Program-made: the position numbers and the translations under genes | Source of the DNA: Niabella aurantiaca DSM 17617 | GTDB taxonomy: Bacteria; Bacteroidota; Bacteroidia; Chitinophagales; Chitinophagaceae | Direction: 5' to 3' | Assembly: GCF_000374125.1 (NCBI RefSeq) | Contig: NZ_KB893646.1 | Span: 62,001 to 126,000 of the forward strand | DNA: 64,000 bases | Part shown: piece after piece, positions 33,420 through 42,649 of the stretch | How positions within the stretch are numbered: the first letter of the stretch is position 1 | Layout of the letters: each line of letters begins with the position of its first letter | The notes under the pieces: model-generated | The model's database searches: none | What the model was told of the DNA's origin: nothing | What the model saw: the letters and a program-made list of their open reading frames with translations, nothing else

Positions 33420-34586
33420 CTACTTCCCTTCCGGTGCCGGGTATATAGCGATCCGGTGCGTTCTGAGACGATAGGAAACACCGCTGTGCTCCGCGCTGTT
33501 ATTAAAATCCAAACTTTTGGATGCCTCCAACGGCATGTGACAATTGATACAATCGTTTTTTGCCCCGGCCATCGTAACCGCGTGATCCGACTTTAAATGG
33601 CAGGACATACAACGCTGGACAAATACTTCCCTTTTATTGCTTTCCTTTATATGTGTGTCATGACAGCTGGTGCAGGTAAGATCGCTCTGCAGGAAACACT
33701 GGCTCTGCATCAGCGACTGCATCTGCATACCATGGGCATCCGGGTTGGCTGCGGCCCCCGGATAGTACATATAATAATTAGACAAAGAATCTCCCGGCAC
33801 AAAGGCAAAGATCGATTTAAGGGTTACCGGGTCGCCGGAATGGCAGGTGCCGCAAAGATCCAGTTGCTGCTGCCGGCTCAATGAGCCGATGGCGGTCATA
33901 AACCTGGCGGATTTTACCCCGGGGTTGTCTTTGTGAAATGCCACATGTTGTGCGGCCGGCCCGTGGCAGCGCTCACAATCGATACCATAAATGATCGAAC
34001 TGGCTGCTATCTTTTCCGTATAGTTCATTCCCTGCTCCAGGCTGTTTTGAACGGTGGCATACGAACTGTGGCATTCCATGCACCTGCCGACAATAAGGCG
34101 CCCGTAATTGGGATGATCCGCCGGAAAGCCGGGGCTGTTCGTCCAACGCTTTAATTCCGACAGATAGGTAAGCGGCAGCTGGTACAATTGCTCATCTTTC
34201 CAATAGCCAAACGTCCATGCTTTTTCACCGGAGCCAAATGCAAGATCCATCTGCCGGCTGGCTGCCCACTCTCCGTTCAGCATATAGGTTTGCGCGATCT
34301 TTTTACCCGCAGCTTCCAGTACCACCAGCTGGCCACCCGGAAAACGGACGGTATCATTCAAGGATGTGATTATTTTTCTGACCGATTCAAAATCCGTTTC
34401 TGAGGATGTTTTAAAATGATTCGAATGTGCATAGCTGCCGGCAATTTCCCCGTGGCATTGTACACAACTTGCCGCACCTGCGTATGCTGCCCCCCGGGGA
34501 TCATCACCCCCCTTGTACCGGCTTGTACATGTAAACAGGCAAATCGAAAAGCCCGCCAGGAAAAGGAATGCTATAATGATTTTCAA
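33420..34586 (-). CDS. Heptaheme c-type cytochrome lipoprotein
   Basis: 388 residues beginning at a TTG codon (no in-frame ATG before the upstream stop). The signal peptide ends in FSICLFTC-TS, a lipobox. Seven CxxCH heme-binding motifs are present in order: CVQCH, CMECH, CERCH, CGTCH, CTSCH, CMSCH, CINCH. The layout, with spaced single hemes and further His residues, resembles the cytochrome c-554 / multiheme NapC-like periplasmic group. It should pass electrons at the outer face of a membrane. No reductase genes are adjacent, so the partner is unknown. Confidence 0.88.
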   Translation of the reverse strand: MKIIIAFLFLAGFSICLFTCTSRYKGGDDPRGAAYAGAASCVQCHGEIAGSYAHSNHFKTSSETDFESVRKIITSLNDTVRFPGGQLVVLEAAGKKIAQTYMLNGEWAASRQMDLAFGSGEKAWTFGYWKDEQLYQLPLTYLSELKRWTNSPGFPADHPNYGRLIVGRCMECHSSYATVQNSLEQGMNYTEKIAASSIIYGIDCERCHGPAAQHVAFHKDNPGVKSARFMTAIGSLSRQQQLDLCGTCHSGDPVTLKSIFAFVPGDSLSNYYMYYPGAAANPDAHGMQMQSLMQSQCFLQSDLTCTSCHDTHIKESNKREVFVQRCMSCHLKSDHAVTMAGAKNDCINCHMPLEASKSLDFNNSAEHSGVSYRLRTHRIAIYPAPEGK

Positions 34587-34686
34587 ACAGTGAATTTTAT
34601 TGTTTTAAGCAAACGAATGTACTTTATTTCCCGTGCATGATCGCCGGGTTCTGCCATTCAGCAGCGCGGGTTATTTTACCAGATAA

Positions 34687-34720
34687 AAGAGGGTGTTCCG
34701 GACTTTTGAAACACCCTCTT
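34687..34720 (-). terminator. Terminator of the second susC-susD operon
   Basis: A perfect 11-bp stem (AAGAGGGTGTT at 34687-34697, AACACCCTCTT at 34710-34720) lies 25 nt after the susD stop and is followed on the minus strand by TTTTAT. Confidence 0.8.
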
Positions 34721-34744
34721 TATAGTTTAACCGGTCATCCGCTG

Positions 34745-36472
34745 TTATTGATTCTGTTTCAGTATCCCCTGTCCCCGGTCGATCTGCTCCTGGGGAATGC
34801 GCATTCCCTTCTCCCAATCGGGGTATGAGAAAGCCGAAGGTTCCGACGAAGCCACATATTGTTTTTCAAAAGTCATATATGATTTCAGTACATCCTCAAC
34901 CACGCCCCAGCGCGCCAGGTCGTAGTAACGGTGCCCCTCCAGGGCCAGCTCGAGCCTTCGTTCAAACCGCACCGCCTTCCGCGCATAGTCCTGGCTGGCA
35001 AAGGGCGGGTAAGTCCCTATTTTATAAACGGCCGCAGGCTGTCCCGAGCCGGTTAGCACAGGCGGTAAAGCCTTCGCACGGGTCCGGACGAGGTTCACCC
35101 AGGTTCTCGCTGCATCAAGATCATTGGTTTCCACGGCGCATTCCGCCGCCATCAGGTACACATCGGATAGCCGGATGATATTGATGTTCTGCGCATTCAG
35201 GTAATTAGCCCCGTTGGCCACATTACCACTAAAATCGGCCTGGTTGATCGACTGTTTTACCGCTACAAAAGGCCCTGCAAATGCCTGGTCACGTATCCAG
35301 CCGGGAACCAGTACGCCCCAGTCGCGGTATCGTACCTGTCTCCGGCCCACCGTATAATCCAGCCGGGGGTCAAAGACCAGGGTAACATCCAGCTGATAAT
35401 TATCCGCCGCCGCACCGCTCAGCCCCTGGTCCGATTTGTAAGGATTGTTCCTGTAAGTACCGTCCAAAAAAGGCAGCCCGCTCGCATTAACTTTAAATGC
35501 ATTTACCAGGTCAATCGATGGCTGAAAAAAGCCACAACAGCCGCCCGGCGAGTTCCCATACAGTCCGGCCAGCATATCGCCTACATTCGCATTATCCCCG
35601 CTCCCGTCTGCATTAATTTTGCTTTGAGACACGAAGATCCCTTCGGGTCCGTTCTTCCCTTTGATGTTAAAGTTTGCATTAAAATCCAGGCTGGTCAAAG
35701 CGGCTTTTTTAGTAATTACATCCTCAAACAGCGGCAATGCATCCGTGTATTTTTTCTGGTATAGATAGAGCTTGCCCAGGTACGCTTCGGCTGCATACTT
35801 ATCTACGCGGCCTACTTCTCCCAAAGGTTTTGAGTAATCTGCCGGCAGACCGGCTATGGCCGCTTTAAAATCGGCTTCGATCATCGGGTACACATCCTTG
35901 TCATTGGGCACCTGGGTAGCTTCCTGGGTGGTCATGTTTTCATCGATATAAGGAATGTTTTTAAACAGCCTTGCCAGGAAAAAATAATAATGGCCCCGCA
36001 GCATCTTTGCTTCTGCGGCTATCTCTGTGGCACGCTCATCGGAGAATTTGTCACTACCGCCGCTTTGCACAGCAGCAAGGAGCCTGAGCGTGGTATTACA
36101 GCGGGTTACTCCTTCGTAGTATACCCGCCACATAACAGGCAGGTTATCGTTGGAGGGGTTTACATTATGCAGTTCGATATCGCTCATGGGCGACTGGTCC
36201 GAACTGTTACTTCCCTTGTGCGCATTGTCGGCAGCCACTTCTCCAAACAGCCATTGACTGGGGCCGCTGGAGTAGTTGCCCCAGGTGCCGCTGATGTTCC
36301 CGTTCATAATGCCATAAGCACCGATCAGTGCAGCCTCCACTCCCTCGGTATTCATCAACTGGGCTTCCGAAAGGGCTCCCTGGGGCTTGGTATCCAGGAA
36401 GGCCTTTCCACAGGAACAGAACATTGCTATAACCGAAAGGAGGAATATCGATTTATATAGTTTCTTTATCAT
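34745..36472 (-). CDS. SusD/RagB-family nutrient-binding lipoprotein
   Basis: 575 residues with a lipoprotein signal ending VIAMFCSC-GKAF. SusD hallmarks: FLDTKPQGALSEAQLMNTEGVEAALIGAYG near the N-terminus, a helical EIAAEAKMLRGHYYFFLARLFKNIPYIDE region, and the C-terminal VRFERRLELALEGHRYYDLARWG followed by MRIPQEQIDRGQGILKQNQ. It pairs with the susC gene 25 nt upstream and is the last gene of the unit. No susE or hydrolase follows. Confidence 0.95.
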   Translation of the reverse strand: MIKKLYKSIFLLSVIAMFCSCGKAFLDTKPQGALSEAQLMNTEGVEAALIGAYGIMNGNISGTWGNYSSGPSQWLFGEVAADNAHKGSNSSDQSPMSDIELHNVNPSNDNLPVMWRVYYEGVTRCNTTLRLLAAVQSGGSDKFSDERATEIAAEAKMLRGHYYFFLARLFKNIPYIDENMTTQEATQVPNDKDVYPMIEADFKAAIAGLPADYSKPLGEVGRVDKYAAEAYLGKLYLYQKKYTDALPLFEDVITKKAALTSLDFNANFNIKGKNGPEGIFVSQSKINADGSGDNANVGDMLAGLYGNSPGGCCGFFQPSIDLVNAFKVNASGLPFLDGTYRNNPYKSDQGLSGAAADNYQLDVTLVFDPRLDYTVGRRQVRYRDWGVLVPGWIRDQAFAGPFVAVKQSINQADFSGNVANGANYLNAQNINIIRLSDVYLMAAECAVETNDLDAARTWVNLVRTRAKALPPVLTGSGQPAAVYKIGTYPPFASQDYARKAVRFERRLELALEGHRYYDLARWGVVEDVLKSYMTFEKQYVASSEPSAFSYPDWEKGMRIPQEQIDRGQGILKQNQ

Positions 36473-36497
36473 ACAATACTGTTTTTAAAGTCAATGT

Positions 36498-39400
36498 TTA
36501 GAATGTAACGTTTAAACCAACCAGGTATTGACGGGATATTGGATACATTCCCAGGTCCACCCCCGGCGCGGCATAGGTTCCCGGAGAAGACGTCACTTCA
36601 GGATCCAGGCCGCTGTATTTGGTTACGGTAAACAGGTTGGTGCCGCTTATATATAACCGAAGGTTCCTGATTTTATCCTGCAATGCCCCCTTTAGTTTAA
36701 AGTTATAGCCGAGCTGCGCCAGTTTTAATTTCAGGTAGCTGCCATCCTGCACAAAATAACTATTGGACAACATTTCAATGGAAGGCCGGCTCCGGTAGGG
36801 TGCCGGTATATCACTATTCGGGTTTTCCGGGCTCCAGGCATTCAACATCCGGTCGCTGACAGCGCCGTCAAACAGGCTGAGATCTGTGTACAGTCTTGTA
36901 AAATCAAAGATCTTATTTCCCTGGGATCCGTTAAAAGAGAGGGAAATATCAAAATTGCTATAGGTCGCATTCAGGTTCACTCCATAAATAAATTTCGGAT
37001 GCGGGCTGCCGATCATGGTCAGGTCCTTATCGTCGATAGTACCGCTTCCGTCAACATCTGCATAGCGAAAACCACCCAGGTGCGCCCCGGTTTGTTTTGC
37101 GGCGCCGGCAATTTCTTCGGCCGATTTAAAGAGGCCTTCAACCTTGTATCCGTAAAATGCTCCAAAGGGAAGCCCCGCCATGATCACCGAAGGAATTACC
37201 GAACGGTTGCTCAGCATGTTCACTTTTTTAATTCCGGGCGCTAATGACACCAGCTCATTTATATTCCTTGAAAAGTTTACGCCCGCATCAAATGTAACGG
37301 GCCTATAGGCGGAAGGGCTGGTATAGTGGTAATTCAACACCAGCTCAAAGCCTTTATTATTCATCTCGCCGATGTTTACAAAGGGCGACGACCCGCCGCC
37401 AATGGCCTGTGCCGGCAGCGCCAGCGGATAAAGCAAGTCTACTGTTTTTTTGTTGTACACGTCAAACGAGCCATCTAATTTATGCTTCAGCACCGTAAAG
37501 TCGATCCCTACATTCAAGGACTGTGCCTGCTCCCATTTCACGTCCGGGTTAGCATAGCCGGAGATCCATACCCCGCTGGAAAGACTGCTTCCATTGATGG
37601 GATAATAGGAGTTGTTGATGGCTGCCTGAAATAGTTGCAGATACTGGAAGTCGGGAATGCTCTGGTTACCGGTAACACCCCAGCCAACGCGCAACTTCAG
37701 GTCATCCACCCAGTTTACGCTTTCCATAAATGTTTCATTGGATACCCTCCAGGCAAAACTGGCCGCCGGGAAATTTCCATATTTATTATCGGGGTTAAAC
37801 CTTGAAGAGCCGTCCCGGCGCAGGGTTCCGGAGATCAGGTATTTATCCATAAATCCATAATCGATCCTTCCGAAAACTGAGTACAACGAACTTGGCTGAA
37901 TAATCGTATTGCTGGCAACAGGGGTGGAGGTTGCAGTATTCATGTAATAGTAATCCATATCTCCCATCAGGAAATAACCATTTGCAGCTCCGTTTAATAT
38001 CCTTGCCGAAGCTTTCACTGCCTCGGTACCCACCATGGCCGTCAGATCGTGCTTTTCATTAAACCGCTTTTTGTAGGTGAGGGTATTTGACCAGGTCCAT
38101 TCCGTACCCCAGCCCATATTTTCATTAAAGGTATGGTTGTTGTAACTGCCCTCGGCGCGCTCGGGATTCGGATAGCCAACCGATACGCCGTTCCAGGTTT
38201 CGTACCGGACCCCGTAAGTAGTTCTCAGGTGCAGGGCCTCAAGGATCTTAAGATCGCCGTACACGCTTCCGAAGAACTGGTTGGAGGTGCCCACATTGTC
38301 CTTGGCGCGATAGAGTGCAGCCATGGGGTTCTCCGCATTTCCCAGCAGGTTTCCGCGGCTGCCGCCAAAATTACCCATGATATCATACACCGGGATGATG
38401 GTCTGGATCCGGTAGGCCCAACCCATCGGCGACCCTTCGCCCATATAACTTCCCGCTGTATTTACGTTGGTCGAAAAACCCTGGTTCTGCGTCCGGGAAT
38501 ACTGGATGTTTTCACCCATTTGTAACCGGTCGCCCAATACTGTAAAATTGCTGTTCGCACGGATCGTGTACCGCTTAAATCCGGTATATCTCACTACGCC
38601 CTCCTGGTTCATATAGCCTCCGCTCACCGCGTAATTTGCGTTCTCCCCGCCGCCGCTTACCGTAAGCTGGTAGTTCTGGATGGGGGCATTCCGGGTGATG
38701 GTCCGGTACCAGTCTGTACCCGTTTGGTTGGCCTTGGTGATCTGGTAAAATGTACCTCCGTCCATGGAGTAATTATAGAGATCAGGATCTACCATCGGTG
38801 AAGTGACCTTCTGACCATAGGTACCCCCGGCCAGCAAATATTCCGGAAGGGTTGGGTTATTGGGGTCCGTTCCGTAATAGTCAGTCTTGGTCGGATCCAG
38901 TCCCGCATTTTTATAGCCTGCAAACAAGAAGTCTGCAAACTGCTGGGGATTCAGATACTTTGGAAACCGGCCCCGGTTGGGACGCTGGCTGCCATAGTAC
39001 ATATCCAGGTTCACCCTGGGCGGGCCCGATTTTCCTTTTTTGGTAGTAACGATCACCACCCCGTTATTGGCACGGGAGCCGTAGATGGAAGCAGCCGACG
39101 CATCTTTTAACACCTGCATGCTTTCGATATCATTGGAGTTCAGCCAGCTCAGTTTTCCCTGGTAAGGCATTCCATCTATAATATACAGGGGATCGTTGTT
39201 ATTGATCGTACTAAAGCCCCGGATCCGGACCTGAGGCGTAGCGCCCGGCGATCCGTCGTTCACAATCTGCACCCCGGCAGCTTTACCCTGTAAGGCTTCA
39301 AGGGGGCTGGCAGCGGGCTGCTGCTTCAAATCTTTCATATCCACAACCGCTACGGAACCGGTAAGATCTTTTTTACGCGCGGTACCATAACCAATAACTA

Positions 39401-39722
39401 CTACATCGGTCAGGCTCGAAACGTCTGCAGTTAATTGAACCGACATGACCGTGGCCGCGTTGGCCCTGACGGTAGTCGTCGTAAACCCGACGCTCGAAAA
39501 TTCCAGTTCATCACCGGTCTTCGCAGCAATCGAAAACTTTCCTTCCGCATCCGTAGCGGTTCCGGTGGTTGCTCCTTTTAATACAACTGAAACATTGGGA
39601 AGCGGGTTGCCCTTGTCGTCTGTAACAGTTCCTGTAATGGTTTTTGTCTGGCTAAAACCATTTTGCATAAAACCCGGACAAAAGAGCATGAGTAACAAGC
39701 AAAAGACTTTCATTCTTTTCAT
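36498..39722 (-). CDS. SusC/RagA-family TonB-linked outer-membrane transporter
   Basis: 1074 residues: signal peptide (to about NGFSQ), carboxypeptidase-regulatory-like domain (TITGTVTDDKGNPLPNVSVVL), the SusC plug with VVVIGYGTARKKDLTGSVAVV, VRIRGFSTINNNDPLYIIDG and SIYGSRANNGVVIVTTKKGK, and a barrel ending YLVGLNVTF. It imports a nutrient together with the SusD encoded next. No regulator gene (ECF/anti-sigma, hybrid sensor or Nudix type) is adjacent, unlike the first locus. The 39723-40013 spacer upstream shows only an A/T-rich run. Confidence 0.96.
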   Translation of the reverse strand: MKRMKVFCLLLMLFCPGFMQNGFSQTKTITGTVTDDKGNPLPNVSVVLKGATTGTATDAEGKFSIAAKTGDELEFSSVGFTTTTVRANAATVMSVQLTADVSSLTDVVVIGYGTARKKDLTGSVAVVDMKDLKQQPAASPLEALQGKAAGVQIVNDGSPGATPQVRIRGFSTINNNDPLYIIDGMPYQGKLSWLNSNDIESMQVLKDASAASIYGSRANNGVVIVTTKKGKSGPPRVNLDMYYGSQRPNRGRFPKYLNPQQFADFLFAGYKNAGLDPTKTDYYGTDPNNPTLPEYLLAGGTYGQKVTSPMVDPDLYNYSMDGGTFYQITKANQTGTDWYRTITRNAPIQNYQLTVSGGGENANYAVSGGYMNQEGVVRYTGFKRYTIRANSNFTVLGDRLQMGENIQYSRTQNQGFSTNVNTAGSYMGEGSPMGWAYRIQTIIPVYDIMGNFGGSRGNLLGNAENPMAALYRAKDNVGTSNQFFGSVYGDLKILEALHLRTTYGVRYETWNGVSVGYPNPERAEGSYNNHTFNENMGWGTEWTWSNTLTYKKRFNEKHDLTAMVGTEAVKASARILNGAANGYFLMGDMDYYYMNTATSTPVASNTIIQPSSLYSVFGRIDYGFMDKYLISGTLRRDGSSRFNPDNKYGNFPAASFAWRVSNETFMESVNWVDDLKLRVGWGVTGNQSIPDFQYLQLFQAAINNSYYPINGSSLSSGVWISGYANPDVKWEQAQSLNVGIDFTVLKHKLDGSFDVYNKKTVDLLYPLALPAQAIGGGSSPFVNIGEMNNKGFELVLNYHYTSPSAYRPVTFDAGVNFSRNINELVSLAPGIKKVNMLSNRSVIPSVIMAGLPFGAFYGYKVEGLFKSAEEIAGAAKQTGAHLGGFRYADVDGSGTIDDKDLTMIGSPHPKFIYGVNLNATYSNFDISLSFNGSQGNKIFDFTRLYTDLSLFDGAVSDRMLNAWSPENPNSDIPAPYRSRPSIEMLSNSYFVQDGSYLKLKLAQLGYNFKLKGALQDKIRNLRLYISGTNLFTVTKYSGLDPEVTSSPGTYAAPGVDLGMYPISRQYLVGLNVTF

Positions 39723-40013
39723 ACAGCTTTTGAGTTTAGAATTAAAAAAGAGGGATGTGTCTTACTGAAGGTAACATTTCCTTAACAAAAAAAATTTTTT
39801 TATTATGTACTAAAAACACGATATTTCTTATCTGCTCTGTCCTTGCCTCTTACCAACCCGCCGCAGGATCGTTTTTCAGCCGGGGCCCCGCAGTTCCAAC
39901 CGGTCTCATCCCTGCAGCGTACAGATACACTGTCTTGAAAAAGAAGATGGTCTTCACCATTTATTTACTTAAACTTGTAGAGAATTTTTAATTTTACTCA
40001 TGAAAACAGGTGC

Positions 40014-40514
40014 ATGAAAACATTGATCATCATCCGGCATGCCAAGGCCGAACAGAGCTTTGGAAAAGACATTGAAAGGAAATTGACCGGCAGGGGTCAC
40101 CGCAATGCTGAAAAGATGGCGGAATGCCTTAAAAACAAAGGGTACAGGATCGATAAGATCTTTTCCAGCAGCTCGGAACGGACCACGCAAACAACCCGGG
40201 TCTTTGCCCAGGTGCTGGGCATACCGGGCAGCCATATCCGCTATTTTGAGAGTCTGTACCTGGCCGATGTACTGGGTATCACGGAAACGATTGAATGGAT
40301 GCGGGAAAATGAGAATATCCGTACACTGGCGATCGTGGGACATAACCCGGGTGTAACCAATTTTGTAAACGACCTTACCCACGCCGGGATCGACAGTTTG
40401 CCCACTTGCGGCATTGCCGTTATGGAGGTTGCCATGGATGACTGGAGCCATTTTGACACTGCACCCAAAAAGCTGGTGGAAACCTTTTCCCCGAAAGATG
40501 AACACACTGCTTAA
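40014..40514 (+). CDS. SixA-like histidine phosphatase
   Basis: A 166-residue histidine-phosphatase-superfamily protein. The catalytic RHA motif is in LIIIRHAKAEQ (His9 is the phosphate acceptor), with Arg in SSSERTTQT and the second His in AIVGHNPGVTNF. The short size matches SixA, which dephosphorylates phosphohistidine in phosphorelays; substrate specificity here is not proven. Its stop codon overlaps that of the convergent glycosyltransferase gene by 4 nt. Confidence 0.85.
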   Translation: MKTLIIIRHAKAEQSFGKDIERKLTGRGHRNAEKMAECLKNKGYRIDKIFSSSSERTTQTTRVFAQVLGIPGSHIRYFESLYLADVLGITETIEWMRENENIRTLAIVGHNPGVTNFVNDLTHAGIDSLPTCGIAVMEVAMDDWSHFDTAPKKLVETFSPKDEHTA

Positions 40515-41644
40515 ACGGCACCGTCTTTAACGACTGGCGCTGCAACACTGCAGTCTGTTAAAAAACCGGCCACCGCCTGTGCCAATGCGCCGTTCCCATG
40601 GTAAACAGGTGCTGCACCCTTGATTTCTTTTGCTTTGTTAAGTAATGCTTCCAGATCAAATGCTGCCTGGGAGCTGATCACAGCCCGGCGCTGATGTCCG
40701 AGCAATGCTGCAAGATACTCCTGTTCGGTTTGGCCGGGGGTAGGCACCAGTATAGGTTTTGCACCTGTTGCCTGAAGATCCATTAACGAGCTGTAGCCGC
40801 TCCTGCACACAATGTAAGCCGCACGGCACATCAACCGGTTCAGCGCTTCCGCCGGCAGATGATCGTAAACAGGTACCGGGCCCAGATCCGGAAGCGGCGG
40901 CCCTCCTCCGCCCGGCAACCCCCTTACCAGTATGACCCGCTCTTTCAATGAACGCAACTGATCACAGACGATCTTTTCAAAAAGAGAACGTTGTGGCTCG
41001 GGACCGGATAGCAGGATCAGGACACCCTCCCTTACCGTATTTTCGTTGAGGAGGTGCATTCTCGAAAGCGGCCCGAGATACGCGCAGGGAATTGCAGGCA
41101 ACACCTCCGGATGGGAAAGATCGCCGGCAAGACCCGGCGCCTGCGGATGATCCGGGATCCAGCAACGGGAAAATTTATTGATCCAGCGGTAATTGATGCG
41201 TTGCAGCAGGCGCTCCATCCTTCCTCCCAAAGAAGTCCTGAGGCGTAGCTGATGCGTAATAAAAACAGTTGGGATGCCTGCATGATACAGGCCAAAACGG
41301 TTATCGCTGATCACCCCCTGCACGCCGTGCTGCTTTACCATATCCTTCAGCCAGTCATTCTCCTGCCGGATGATTTTTAAAATGCCGGGTGCCTGTTTCA
41401 TCAGGTTGATCATAAAGCGGTTTTTCTTTACCGCATAATGCACATTATAACCCCCGAGATGCTGATAGGCAATCTGCGGGAATTCCTTTTCCAGTAAACG
41501 GACCTGGACGGAATTGCCGGCTGCCACGACCTCAGCCCCCTGCTTCAAAAGTTCATAAATTATTGGTACGCATCTCGTTGTATGGCCCAATCCCCAATCA
41601 AGCGGCGCTACCAAGACCTTCTTTTTATTCGGTTCCGCATTCAT
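40511..41644 (-). CDS. MurG/GT28-like glycosyltransferase
   Basis: The ATG at 41644 (MNAEPNKKKVLVAP) gives 377 residues; the longer open frame to 41893 would run across the divergent small gene and is rejected. The N-terminal domain has the GT-B start VLVAPLDWGLGHTTRCVPIIYELLKQGAEV. The C-terminal domain has a donor-binding segment (RAAYIVCRSGYSSLMDLQATGAKPILVPTPGQTEQEYLA), the usual E/Q-rich nucleotide-sugar site. It probably glycosylates a lipid or envelope component; the acceptor is unknown. Confidence 0.8.
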   Translation of the reverse strand: MNAEPNKKKVLVAPLDWGLGHTTRCVPIIYELLKQGAEVVAAGNSVQVRLLEKEFPQIAYQHLGGYNVHYAVKKNRFMINLMKQAPGILKIIRQENDWLKDMVKQHGVQGVISDNRFGLYHAGIPTVFITHQLRLRTSLGGRMERLLQRINYRWINKFSRCWIPDHPQAPGLAGDLSHPEVLPAIPCAYLGPLSRMHLLNENTVREGVLILLSGPEPQRSLFEKIVCDQLRSLKERVILVRGLPGGGGPPLPDLGPVPVYDHLPAEALNRLMCRAAYIVCRSGYSSLMDLQATGAKPILVPTPGQTEQEYLAALLGHQRRAVISSQAAFDLEALLNKAKEIKGAAPVYHGNGALAQAVAGFLTDCSVAAPVVKDGAV

Positions 41645-41755
41645 GAAATACCTGTGCTTTATCAATCTCTTTGAAGTAAAAATATTCTTGTACCGGATCG
41701 GAAAAAATCTTATTTTTATGAGTGTGAATGTCTCATTTTTTTTGAAGATGACAAA

Positions 41756-41998
41756 ATGAACGATTATAGCCGCGATATTATCTTTTTGCTGAAAGAGAAC
41801 GAGTGCACTCCTGAGTATATTGACCAGGAAGTACAGTTTGTGCACAAGGTTATTGCCTGTGTTGATACAGACGAAAGTTTTTGCGCTGCCCACGAGCTGG
41901 CTACCCGCAGCCGGATCACCAATAAAAAAAGAAAGATTCTGAACGCCATCAACAGGCCCCAGTTAAAGGCCTTTTATTTTTTGATCAACAAAAATTAA
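41756..41998 (+). CDS. Small hypothetical protein
   Basis: 80 residues, soluble, no signal peptide or membrane segment, with a mix of acidic N-terminal half (MNDYSRDIIFLLKENECTPEYIDQEVQFVHK) and basic C-terminal half (RITNKKRKILNAINRPQLKAFYF). Two cysteines are present. Codon use looks like its neighbours and it lies in a clean slot between a divergent glycosyltransferase gene and yqgE, so it is probably real. I do not recognise the family. A hairpin with AGAACC/GGTTCT arms lies between it and yqgE. Confidence 0.55.
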   Translation: MNDYSRDIIFLLKENECTPEYIDQEVQFVHKVIACVDTDESFCAAHELATRSRITNKKRKILNAINRPQLKAFYFLINKN

Positions 41999-42068
41999 AC
42001 GGCGCCTCTTCATCCTTATTGCAGAAGTAGAACCGGTAAGAAGACCGGGTTCTCCTATTTTAAAGAAA

Positions 42069-42578
42069 ATGAATTTACATCCCGGCACCGTATTGATAAG
42101 CACCCCGGCAATGGATGATCCGAAATTCCTGCAGGCCGTGCTGCTGATCACCGAATACAATACAGATGGGGCCATGGGATTTGTGGTGAACAAACCATTC
42201 CCAAGAGTATTGAACGAACTGATAGAATTCCGCGATTGTGTTCCGTTTGCATTGTACGAGGGTGGACCGGTCGACCAGGAACATCTTTTCTTCATACACC
42301 GCCGCCCGGACCTCATAAAAGAAGGCACGCCGGTAAGTGCCTCTGTTTACTCCGGCGGAGATTTTAAACAGGCTGTCGCTCATATCAACCAGGATCCTCA
42401 TTCCTCTAAAGATCTCAAATTATTTATCGGCTATTGCGGATGGGATAAAGGCGAGCTCGAAGCAGAAATAGAAGATGGATTCTGGCGCATTATACCCGGT
42501 ACTCCGGACCTTTTTTTTAGCCCGACGGAAGGGCTTTGGGAAAGATTACATTCGGGCAATGCGCAGTCATCATCATGA
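42069..42578 (+). CDS. YqgE/AlgH family protein
   Basis: 169 residues with the family opening PGTVLISTPAMDDPKFLQAVLLI, then GAMGFVVNKPF, YEGGPVDQEHLFFIH, and the closing LFIGYCGWDKGELEAEIEDGFWRI. YqgE proteins are small cytoplasmic proteins of unclear function, sometimes next to nuclease or Holliday-junction resolvase genes. Here it is convergent with the RNase G/E gene. Confidence 0.93.
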   Translation: MNLHPGTVLISTPAMDDPKFLQAVLLITEYNTDGAMGFVVNKPFPRVLNELIEFRDCVPFALYEGGPVDQEHLFFIHRRPDLIKEGTPVSASVYSGGDFKQAVAHINQDPHSSKDLKLFIGYCGWDKGELEAEIEDGFWRIIPGTPDLFFSPTEGLWERLHSGNAQSSS

Positions 42579-42649
42579 AGACAATAGGTCAGCGAGTTTC
42601 ATCACAGAACCAATCACATTTCTGCATTTCACATTTCATATTCAATATC

